NCBI GenBank assembly: GCA_029224185.1
Contig: CM055200.1
Coordinates: forward strand, 10,961,670 to 11,025,669
DNA length: 64,000 nucleotides
Direction: 5' to 3'
Origin: Karalla daura
Lineage: Eukaryota > Chordata > Actinopteri > Chaetodontiformes > Leiognathidae
Shown: positions 26,801 through 38,800 of the stretch, piece after piece
Numbering within the stretch: position 1 is the stretch's first letter
How the letters are laid out: the number at the start of each line of letters is the position of its first letter
Translations under genes and position numbers: made by a program
Notes under the pieces: generated by a model
Seen by the model: only the letters and a program-made list of their open reading frames with translations
The model's database searches: none
What the model was told of the DNA's origin: nothing

Positions 26801-29800
26801 CTGACTCACTTCTTCTATAAGCCCAGTCAGAAAATAAAGTGGTTAAAGTAAAGCTGCTCCATAAAACACTATTATTAATGGCTGTTCTGTGCTTTTTGGC
26901 TGTCATTTCCACTCGGCGTTTGTGATTTTTCAACGCGAAAGCACGGACCGACGCGTATTTGCCTCGCTGATTATTGCAAAGACCTTCGCTTGTGTGTCAG
27001 CAGTGAGTCTGCTGGCGTTTGTTAAAGACATTATGTTATATAGAACAATTAACATGGCGCGGGCTGCGTTTTTCATACTGTTAGCACTGTTAGCACAAAT
27101 GTCAGCAGTTGGGAATGTTCGCCATTAATTTGATTATTTCATATTGCTGCCAACCGGTTTCTGTAAGCAAAGCAAGTAAAACTTTATTTCTGTAGCCCTT
27201 TTAAATGCTTGTCAAAAGCAACAGAAGTAAAAACCAAAAAAAGCAATTGAAATAACCAAAAGCAAATCAAGTTTTGAAGAAAAACTAACAGATAGCGCAA
27301 CGGGGATGCTGTCCATGTGTCGTTGCATTGCTCGATCCTGATTGTCATGACATCCCACTGCGTTCAGTCACGGTCCAGGTACACGTAACTGTGGTTGGAA
27401 ACCCTGCTGCAGCGTCCTTTGGCCAACCTTTAAAGTCCTCTCAAGGTTGTAAAAGAGGCTTAGTGGCTGTTGACGTCTTTAATATATTTCTGCTCATAGA
27501 CAAGGTCTATGGCTCTGGCATTGACCTCACTAAAAACTCTGCTGTGCAGTTCTAAACAGAGTCAGAGTGGACGACCATGGAAATCAGTATGTAAGGCTGA
27601 AAAACACTGCTGCTATTTAGTGAGAGCTGGGAATGAGGGATTTTAAGAAAGAGTCGTATTTCCAATGGCAATGGCTCTTTTTAGTCATCAGAGCTGTATA
27701 GCACATGTTGGCAACGTTGTTAGGCTTAATGTGTTCATTCATAAAGCAATTATGATTTATTTAAACGTTTGCTGCCATCTTTGGTGTTTCTATTACAAAC
27801 TTCGATGCTGTCAAACAAAAATAGCGTCTGTCTTGAGCCTGGTCTGGGTTGTTTCACAGAGAGTAGCCAACCTTTGTAAGAAAGTGGGCTTTGTGTTGTT
27901 AACAGGAAGAACTTTACTCCGGGCAGTCATCCACATCGTCCAGCCACACTGTAACATTCACATGAGCAGTGTGCTACAGCAGTGCCTCATTGTCTCGTGC
28001 AAAATCCTCCATTTTGTATGTTTACGCACCCAGTCAACATTTATTCAGCGGATGGATGACAGAAAAGCAAAACAGCGCTTACATGTCATGTTGCTGATTT
28101 CAGGGGGATTTCTTTTTCCCAACTGAGACTTGGACTCTTTTGTCCACAGAGCACTGTTGAATGCGGGGTTGTGAGGAGGACAACAGGCAGCCAAAGCATG
28201 GAGCAGCAGTCAGCTAAGCACACCTCTTCTCACAGGGGGGACAGCCCTGCCTGTGCAAGTGACGTCATCGTCAGACATCAGTCAAAGGGTGAAAGGTGAC
28301 TTTTCAGCCCTCCTTCTCCTTCTCCCCCTGTCTTTCTTTCTTACATAAAGACCTTTCATTATGTAAGTCATAATTGGAGTCACATGGCTCTGTCTTTTTT
28401 TTTTTTTTTGCAGCAGGAAGCCCAGAGCAGAGCCCAAGCTTGCCACCGCCCCACGAGGCCACCCACAGCTCCACGTGCAACTCCAGAAGTTTACCGTGTC
28501 TGCTGACAAGGTGACTGCCAGCCCCACCGGGCGCTCTGCAAATGCATCCCCTCTAATCAGTCTGTGCGCCCTGCAGAGCATCACCAGAAAGGGTTAATTC
28601 TGAGTGATCTCAACTCGTGAATTCGTTGCTGTGAATTGTCGACTCAGCAGGGCAGTTTTTGCTCTGTTACACCCTTTTCTTGTGAGCAACCACAGACATT
28701 ATGTCACATTTTCAAATGAGACGACGTTGTCATTCGTTCAAGCATGACTGTGTCCTGACTGCTGCCCTGCCGTTTTCTCATTTCTCAGTAATTGTCTTGA
28801 TGTGTCTTTTTTTTCTTAAATGTTAAAAGGTCAGAATGAGCAAACATCACCTGGCACACTGTGCTTTCTGTAACTCCTTCTCTCCTCGTCAGACTCTGTC
28901 CTGGCTGAAGGACAATGTATCCATGGCCACGCAGGTTTGTTCAGTGGCCAGCTTTGAGGGTCTGGAGGCAGCCAGGAGGTGCCAACACGCTCTGGAGCAA
29001 GAAATCCTCACCAACCGGGCCAGGATAGAGGTGGTCAAAAGAGTAAGCCAAGACACCCTCTTATATTCACAGGTTCTCTAAAAACACAAACACTGGGGGA
29101 ATGAAAATATCCCTGACTGTTTGCAGAGCGGGCACTCTGACAGGCCTGGATCGTATAGTAATCAAATAATGAGCTGACATTTCATCCCAGACGGCTTTTA
29201 GTTGCTCAAGGCCTTCAGATTAGGTCGACATTTCGCAACATAAATAGTCAGCAGTCAACACATGCTCTCATCGGTTTAACGCTCCTTCCTCAGGAGGGCC
29301 GCGGGCTGGTCCGAGCACAGCACCCGGGCAGCGCCAGGATCGAGGAGTTCCTGGGCCAGCTGGAAGTCCTGTGGGAGGAGCTGCGGAGGAGGCACCAGAG
29401 GAACGCCGTGTTTCTGCAGGCTTCCGAGGAGCTGGGGTTTAGGGTAAGATTCATAAAACATCGCACAGCAGGCCCTCCTCTTGAGTCATCCAGGGCCTGG
29501 TTACTTACCTCTGAAGTTATAGGGGAAATTTATAGTTATGACGGATGATTCTGGATCAGCTCCGCCGTTCTGAGGAGCCTCGTGCTGGCCCTGAGCCTGC
29601 GCTGCTTGAACACACTCCACACTACTTTCATCTTTACCACCTTAATTGTCAGACTCTGTAAGGTATATCCCCAAAAATTTATGGCCGCTAATCCAAGGGA
29701 TATAAATTGCGTCGCTTTATAATTCGATTATGCGATGGAAAGAGGCCGCAAATCCACCCAGATGGATGACTTAGTTGGAAAGCCTGAGTCTTTTATGACA

Positions 29801-32800
29801 AAAGATGTGGGTCAGCGAATGGTCCGCTTCCATGAGGTAAACCTATCATTGTCTTCTGCATACAGTACATCACCTCTGGCTGTTTTCGTTACGCACTAAA
29901 TCACTTGCAAATTACAGCCTCAACGTCAGTGGCCTCTCCGCTTCTCTGCTGTGTAGGTTGTAAAAGTGCTGCAGGCGCTGGGCAGCCTGGAGGCCTGGCT
30001 GGAGTCCGTGGAGCTTTCCATGAAGGAATCTGCTCTCGCTGGCGACCCCGAAACAATGAGCGTGGCTGAGAGGGAGAGCTGTCTGCTGGAGAAAGAGGTG
30101 GCAGCGCGCAGCCTGGAGCTCAGCACTCTGCGGCAGGAAGTGGACCGCCTCCACGGCCACAGTCATCCCCACACACGCGGCCTGCTGGCGCGCATGGAGG
30201 AGGTGGAAAGAAAGTGAGTTCCCTTCTTTTTTTTTCCCTCTTCAGTGGAGGGGAGGGAGAGGTCAGGGGTATCCCCCAGATGTCTATCATCATGGAAGGC
30301 TTGTGTTATGGATCTGAACAATCAGTCCCCGGTGGCTCCACTCATCACTGCGGTCAGGAAATAAAGTAAGAAGCTTGTCAGTGTTTCCAAGAGGTCAGAG
30401 TTCTGGGCCTGCTGTCCAACATGGAAGAGTTTATTCATAAAACCCCAAGTTCTTATTTAAGACAAACAATTGCACCCCATAAACCTCAGAAATATATCCA
30501 TAGAACTCACAGGCTGCCCTTTTTATTGCAAGCTGGCAAAACACACTCTCCATGTGCTCATGCACTGCAAAGCTGGAGTTTATTCATTAATGATTCACAC
30601 GGCGCTCAGTGAGGTCCTGATGTGCTCCTCGCCCACAGCTCGTCACAGTGTGTCACAGTCTCCCCCTCCGTGTTTGCAGGCTAACGCCCCTCTCCTCGGT
30701 TGGCCCTGGGAGGCGGTTTGCTGCTGCTGCCGCAGACTCTCAGCACAACCTGGTGGTGTTGGCCGCTTCACTGGACCTTCCTGTGTCTATAAACACAAGG
30801 TTCAGACTCTGTTAAGAACACGCAGTTGACCAAAGAAAATAAAGAAACGGAAAGAGCTGGGTTTGAGTGTTTCCAGGGTGGAGGTGTTAGATGGACACTT
30901 GTGGAGTCTGAGGAAGCATTGATGCAGGTAGAGGCTTTCGCCGAGCAGCTGCAGGACAGTCAGGATGATGTCATTATTTAATGTTACATACAAACAACTT
31001 CAGGATCATTTACTCTGGGAAAAAAAAAACCTTTGAAACTGCTCCCTTTACCATGTCAAATATAAACTGCATGGACGTGGGTACCTCCATGCCCAAAGTG
31101 CAGGATGTGTTTATATGACACATGATATATGATTATGTAAACATCATGCTGACATGCACTCAGCACGCTCCTTGTGGTCTCTGTAATGTGGTTGTGCTGA
31201 TGGACGTGGGCATGTAAATGTCGACCTGAGGGCAAAGTTGCCTAAAAGCATTCCTGCCATGTGTGCATGTGTGTTGCATGTTTCCCAGGTACCATCGGGT
31301 CCAAAGCGCCCTGACCCAGCAGAACTCAGAGCTGCAGGACACACGGATGCTTACTGAGTTCCTGGAGCGGGTGGAGCTGGAGGAGAGCCAGGAGCTCAGT
31401 GGGAACCACTACAGTCTAGGCCAGGTGAGGAGCTGCCCAAAGTGGCATTTGAAAGGTCATGTTACATAAAAGTTCAGGACCCATGTGATAGCATGAAGTT
31501 CAGGGGCAGGGTCGTCATCCATGGATCCCTCTGCATCCTGTCAACATATCCAAAATAATGGGAATCTGGAGGTTTAACAAAGAATAACACTCAGAAACAG
31601 TTCAAGTAATAATGGTAACAAACAACGAAAAAAGGGAATGTAAACACATCATAAACCTAAGTCTTAACTCAATATTAGCTCCTTCAGATTTCAGTAACAA
31701 CAATTAACCAAACAAATGTTTATCCCTCAACTATGGATGTTAAAAGTGTCACCCATTGACTAAATTATTATTATTATTCTGGTTGTTGGAACATAATGGG
31801 AGAACTTTTCCTTTCCCAGACTCAGCAACCTTAACCAAAGCCTTTGTCACATCTTAGTCTGTCTAATCTGACTAAGTGGAATTTCTTTTACTTGCAATAA
31901 ATCAAAAATCCTGAAATGTCCACAGCTTCAATGTTACCCACTGCCACTCTCTGACATTTCTTTCTGAACAGCCTCTTCACAGCGAGATGTCCTCTGCTCC
32001 TGTGCTGCTGGAGCTCCAGAGCAGCACTGGTGGTGGAGAGCCCCTGATAGAAAGCATGGGGGACCCTGTGGAGGAGCTGCGAGAGGCCGTGGAGATGCTG
32101 AACGACACTGTCCGGGAAAGAGGCCGAGCACAGAGCCACGACCAGGCCATCCAGGAGCTGCTGAGCAAGGTGAGGAGAGGGGAGGCCCTACAACGGTCGT
32201 CAGGCGACTGGAGCAAAGTTTGCTTAAGTTATAATGAGCCCATCCTCACCATTAACAGCTGTACCAGCGTTGCCACATCTGGTTTCCTTTTGTATGTGGC
32301 TATACACTTTAACAGGCTTGAAATGATCCACCACTCCACCTCGCATGAGTGCTTTTGCGTTAATTTCATTTACTCTTGGTGAAAAAAAAAAAAAATCAAA
32401 ATCGCACCGCATGCATACACACACACAAACACATAAACACACAGCCAGAGGGCCCAGCATGACACCATTTCAGAACACTAATTGGACAACAAATTATACG
32501 CATGGAGCTATAATAAGTTAACAACATCCTGCGAGTGCTCACGATGCCTCTGTGCTTGTCCAGCACGCTCGGCTGGCGGTGCGCGTGGAGGAGTGCCTCT
32601 GCTGCAGCAAGGAGCTGAGCCTGGACATGTTGGAGAAGGAGACAGACATGGCTGTCCAGTGTGAGCCTGAGCGCTGCGGCCTGGAGGCTCTGCAGGAGAG
32701 GCAGGACCACCTGGAGGTACACAGTGATCACGACATAAACATTTAGAAAGACTCACTGGGGCCGACCCGACCCGTCCCACGCACTTTGGGTTCTGGATCT

Positions 32801-35800
32801 CTGCTGGGTGTGATGAAAAAGGGGAAGCCCCCCCCCCCTCCCCTCGCTTTTTTCCCGCCTCCAACACATTGTTCCACCGCCTGTTTCCTGTTGTGCCAGA
32901 GTTTCTAAAAAAGCTGTGTTGAATTTACGATATAAACTGCACCATGCAATCGCACACCTACGCACACAAAGCGTGCAAACGTTTATTATTCACGCAGGAT
33001 ACTGTGTGAGTCAGTGTTCTGTTCACTCTCAAAGTGTGTGCGTTTATGTGCGTGTGTACATATGTGTGTTTGTGAGTAAATCGGCTAGGGCGTGTGCATG
33101 TGCCCAGGGGTCAGGGGGTTGGAGCTGTGAGGTCGGGGATGTTAAGGCTCTATGTGAGTCATTATTGGGCAGTGTTTTGTTTATCACACGCACACACACA
33201 GCTGTCTGGGCTTGATACCGCTGAAGAGCAGAAATGACCTAATCTCCCAAACTGAAATAACTGTGCCGTCAGCAGACAGGCATCCACGACTCAGTGTTCT
33301 GGAGGCTTACTGTAGCTGAGAAACATTATGAAGCATTACTCCCAGAGAACACCCCCAACCCCCCCACCAACACATGTACACACACACACCATGTCATTAA
33401 TTACTGCCTCCTCAAAAAAGAAAAAAAGTGCTCAAGATATGCTTGCTTACTATACCGTGGCAGCACATATGTAGACCATATGCGCTCTTGCTGGATATTA
33501 TGCATAAAGCTTTGGGGATGAGGTCATAGTCAGACAGAGATACAATTGGTACAGGCTGTCTGAGTGATGCCGAGGATGATGGGAGATGATAGATTTTTAT
33601 TGTGATTCTCTGCAGATTGACTATGAAGTCATCAGGGAGGAGGTGAAGGAACTGGAGAGCCAGGCCTTTCGGCTGGAGGAGCTGTGCCCAGAGAGAGTGC
33701 ACATACTTGGGGCGAAGATCCAGGCCATGCTGCAGGGCTGGACAGAGCTGGGGAAGAGTGTGACAGAGAACAAATCACGCCTGCGAGAATTTGTACAGCT
33801 CCAGGACTTCTTCAGGAGCTACCTCGCCATGATGTAAGAGGGGCGTGGGGACGGAGTGACCCCTTCCTGGGCCAGGCACTATTTCCTAATCCTCTTTGTG
33901 AGAACATCTGCCCATTACAATATCTTTTCAGGGAAAGAACAGGATGTTCTGATTGTCAAACAGAGGTCCCTGGTGAAAAGTATAATTTAAGATGTGCTGA
34001 GGAGGTCAGCGCAAGTTTCCTGGGCCGAGTGTGACAAGGCGATGAATGCCCATCCTATCAGGGAGAGTCTGTTCAGTCTCAGCTTCTTCCAATGTGCGGC
34101 TTTTCTCACAGCCCTGCTCCTTGTCTCCTCCACCGTCCCCGCCCCTCTCTCCACGTTCCTTCCCAATAGCTCATGGACCGAAGACACAAGGTCTCGCATT
34201 TTCTCAAATACCGCCTTGCATCTTGGGAAGGATGGGCAGAGGCCCCTGGCCGCGGAGCTGGACAAGCAGATAGAGCAGAAGTTTGATGAGTTTGACGAGC
34301 TGCTGGCTACAGGAGTGACCCTCTTAGACAAAGAGCACCACCTCACACAGATGGTGAGCTGGGTACAGGCTTGTGATGAGGGGATGAATGTAATTAATTG
34401 AACTAGCATTTTGACTTTATGCTAGTTATACTGCAATTTAATTATTAGAGATATTATACATTAACATAACTGTAACTATGACTTAAGAGACCAATAGACC
34501 AATAAGTATACAAATGTCATGAATCAACTAATAGATTAAATTTAATTGATTTAGATGTAATAATAGCAGTATTTTTACAATGTGGCATTTGTACTTGAAC
34601 TGATCTAACAGTTCTCAGTATTTGTTCTGCTATTCTTCTAAAATACTTGAATACAGGTGAAGGAGCGCATGGAAGAGCTGAGAAGTATGCTTGGGTGGAT
34701 CTTGGTGCACTGGAGGGCTCAGAAACAACAGTGGCTGCACAAGAGGAGCAGACAGGAATCTTCACAAGATAACATTTACTCCGAGGCCACAATGTGCTCT
34801 CCCTTCACTGAGGTAAATGAGCAGAGAAGCATTTATGGAAGAGACAGACTTGGTTTTGCTCACCCTAGAAAGTCATCATTATTATTTCAAACACATCCCG
34901 AAAAATTGTACTCAACAAAGCTTCTTGCTACAGGGAATTAGTTAAAAACAGATTGTGAAGGCAGTGTACCTTTTTTTTAACCAATATAAATACATTGTTT
35001 TTTTCCCCATGGCTTGCTACATAGAGTTCTGCTCTAGAGCTGGAAGTCCATCAGTCGCATCAGTCCCCTCAGTCCCAAGCTGTCATCACAGATGAAGAGA
35101 AATTACAGTCAGCAGGAGAGCAGCCCCCGTCCCTCACAGCCAGACAGGCCGAGCAGCAGGAGGGGAAGCTGTTGGAGGACGGCTACGAGGTCATGAACAG
35201 TATCGGCTCGCGGGGCAGTGACATCATCTCTGCAGAATCTCCAAAACCCTCTATCATGGTCCTCAAAGAGCATGGCAGCCCTGCTTTAGGGGGCACAGTC
35301 AACCTCATCCTCAGCTTTGGCGGCAACGGTGGGAACAGCCAGGTGCAGGTGCTCGACTCCCCCGCAAGGTCGGACGAGGAACGAGACGAGACCTCTGAGC
35401 CCGTCCACAGGGTGAGAAACACACGTCACATCTGCCCACTGCAGGACGCCCCCGCTCTGAAACATTCGCTGTTGTTCCTGAGAAAGAGCGCAGCGACATT
35501 CACTCTCTGTGATGACACTGCATGGGGTCTCCCTCCTCTGCTGTCTCCTGCTGTTGATTCCTCCCTTCACATCTTCCTTTTTCTCCCTCAGCCCACTGTG
35601 CCTCAGTCTTCTGCCGGTAAAAGCTTTTGGAGGCGCTGCCAGGGGCTTTTGGAAAATACTTTTGGTAGTTTAAAGCGAAAGCGAAAGATTTATCGGCAGA
35701 GTGCAAACGAGGTAAATTGTGCGGTGTGAACTGGCATTGCATGCTGGGTCTCCAAGTCTGATGGTGCTGCATGCTGTGTGGAGTTGTTTTCTGGGGGCAG

Positions 35801-38800
35801 CATGCTCTACTAACTCCTGTTGCAAGGTACATCTGGTCTGCAGTTTGCTGTTGCCATGCCTGCAAGCCAGGCACAAGAGTACAAGGAAGCAGGTCATGCC
35901 AAAGCGCTATCATATTTGCACTCGCAGCATCTCCAGAGTCTGTGGCTGGAAAATAGTCAATGTGGGAAAAGTGAGAAAAGACAACAAACCATTTTAATGT
36001 CAAAACTCAAAATTTCCTACGTCACTGCGGTAATAAATGTGCCATAATAAATGTGCCAAAACCAAATAAATTCTGTTTTTAGTGATGTAGGCCATGGTAT
36101 TTAATAAGATGGGAAAAGAGATGTGCTATTTTTACAACCATGTGGGAAAAAAATAAATGAATGTAATGAATAAAATGCTGCCATCAATTCTAAAATATAT
36201 TGCAATTGTTTTTAGACTGTTACAAGATATTATATTCTATATCATTGAGAGAGAAGTGATTGTAGAGTTTTCTAGTCTGTTAACACAATATATTTAGATA
36301 AATCTTTCTATCTCTTTCAAGTGTTCATTTTTGAAGACGTTACATAACCATCAAGTGGTTCAGCCTAAAAAACAAGGAATTATCCTCGTAGGTTTGAAAG
36401 ACAGGAAGAAATAAGTGTATTTTGGACTTGCTAGAGTGAATGTGAATTCATCTTTGCAGTTATCCGTCATTAGTCATTCCCCTCTTTCAGCTTGTCTTGT
36501 GTAAGCCTTGATAAATGGTTAAATTCCCAACAGGAAATCGAAGGGAATCAGTGTGTTTACAATCCAACCACTTTGCTCCAACATTAAAACTTTTCTTTGG
36601 ACGTCACCGCATTCACTGAGCCAGGCCTCAGAGACAGGATGAGGTTGATGAGTAAGAACAGCACACAGTCGTCTGCCTGCTGTGACTGTTGACAGAAGCT
36701 CTTGCTTCTCCTCCTGTCATTTCACCACAAGCCTTACGTAAACCTGGGCCCGTCCGGCTCACCGTGGCTGCGCAGCCATTGTGTAAAATTAGTGACCTCA
36801 CCCTTGCTTCCCATGAAACTCACGCTCCAAAATGGCTCCCAGCAGGAGCGTGTTACAAACGCCAACATAGAGCCGGTCATTAGACAGAGAACTGGTGCTG
36901 AACTCTGGAGAAAGGCCCCCAGACTGCACAACGTGATTTATAGTCTGGGGCTTCCACAGAAACAAGAGATTAGTCACACAGTTGAAAGGTCAAGCCATTA
37001 CAGCTGCATATGACGGCATGTACGGCCACACATGATTTTGATTAAGCCCTGCAAGTGTGTAAGTGTATGAGTGTACGCAATCATGTCCAAGTTCTTGTGT
37101 CCTTTATCTAATTTTTTGTCCTTTGTGGAGTTTTTTTTGTACATTTGCATAGCTCTATGAGGATTGTACATTCCTGATTCTGTTGTTTTCTCCAGTGTGT
37201 GGGATGCAGAACAAAACAGGCTGGTGTTTGTTTCTGAAAAGTAGCCGATTGTCTTAGTCAGTGTTGGTCACATGTCATCATTCATCTGCAACACATAAAA
37301 CAGCTCTTGTTCTCACACAGGGCTGCAGGCTCTGGCCTGCAGTACGCATGAGTCTCTCTGGGGTTAACTGTTTGCCATAAAGCGTTTACAGTCACTATGA
37401 TATCAGAATTTACACAGGCCTTACATCCTTTTCTTCTTCCTAGGTAAGTACCTACTTCCATGTCAAGGATAACAACTTGGCCACGGCCCCTGTGTATGAG
37501 AGCATCACCCTACCCCGGCAAAAGAGCCGCTCTGCAGCCTCCGCCTCTCCTACTTTCTTGCCGTCTTCCTCCCCGCCTTCCTCACCGCCTGCCTCGCAGT
37601 TGGCCAACGTCACTTTTCACCCTTTGGCGGGGAGCAGCAGCGGCTCCATTTTCAGCAGCCTTAAGAGAATGAGTAAGAAGAGAAAGAGGAAGAGGGACGC
37701 TCGCAGGCACACCATCCAGAAAATCATGGGGGTGGACGAGCAGAGCGAGGGGAGATCTGGCTCTGGCTGCGAGACGATCACATACGACACACATACGTGG
37801 CCCCTGAAGGAGGGCAGACGGAAGAAGAGTTCTCAAAAGAGTGGAAATGCAGTTGAAGGGATGGCCTACATTAAGAATCCCCTGCTGAAGGACATAGACA
37901 CAGAATGTTCAGGGGAATACAACATCACTCCATATGCCATATCTGAGGGTCCTGCCACTTTGCCCTCTACAAATCATGCCAGGAGCCACTGCAGATTCCT
38001 CTCTCTGGGCTCTGTGCTCAGCTTTGACCTACCTAAAGACATGACCCTCATCCCCAGCATCCAGGACATCATAACTATTGCCCCTCCGGACTCTAAAAAG
38101 GGAGCTGGGACTGATGCGGACCCCCTCTCCCAGAGACACACAGCTCTGAGCTCCTTCAAACAGACTCGACCCAATCCTGCTGTCACGCAGAGCTCAGCAG
38201 ATGTTCCTGAGGCTGTAAATCCGATGATTGTAGTGAAAGATCTTTCTGAAGAGGACAAGAGCTTCCCCCCACTGCCTCCACTTTCCTTGAGAGAGGAGGA
38301 CGACCAGACTGTGCCATGTGACGATGTAACCAAAGCCCAGTTCACTCTGCATGAGCATGCGGAGCAGGAGTGGGACAAAATGTCATCAGCTGTTAAAACC
38401 AATATGGTGCGGAGAGAAGGGAACAGCCAGCCCTCCCAGCTCCCAATTTATGTGAACCAAACCCAAAGTTCTGCTGCGTACAAACACAGCTGCCCCAGTG
38501 TCCACACGCGGATTCGAGACCTCAACGGACACCAGTACCACAAAAGGCCAAGAGCCCAGAGCGTCCCAGAGGAGTGTCCTGCACCTCAGTGCCAGAGCCA
38601 GGCCTCACACATGGTGGTGAACCTGAAGTCCACGGTTAGTGTGAGCGTTCGGCAGGACTCTGTGGACTCTGGAATCTCCACCTCCAGTAGCATCAAAGTT
38701 TCCAGCGATGGACCGGTCCCTGAAAACCCACAGCCCAAGGCGGTGGTGGGGCGGCTGGTGTCCCTGGAGGTGGGAGGGATCGACAGCCCTAAAACGAGAG

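Larger units (their letters stand above)
20266..34812 (+). other. spectrin-repeat-like helical region of the spectrin-repeat/PH protein
   Basis: Nineteen exons (20266 to 34812) encode residues about 244-1196, dominated by heptad-like helices with few prolines. Typical spectrin-repeat features appear repeatedly: Trp in the first helix (AEAWIKGKLQDL; KLEAWIKEK; SLEAWLESVELS; LSWLKDN) and paired-helix phrases such as FLGQLEVLWEELRRRH and KIQAMLQGWTELGKSV. I count at least five or six repeat-like units by eye. The exact number needs a profile search. The exons 24240-28510 (part of residues 528-662) look like a disordered insert between repeats. The largest intron is 24403-28149, in which no further exon was found. 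Confidence 0.75.
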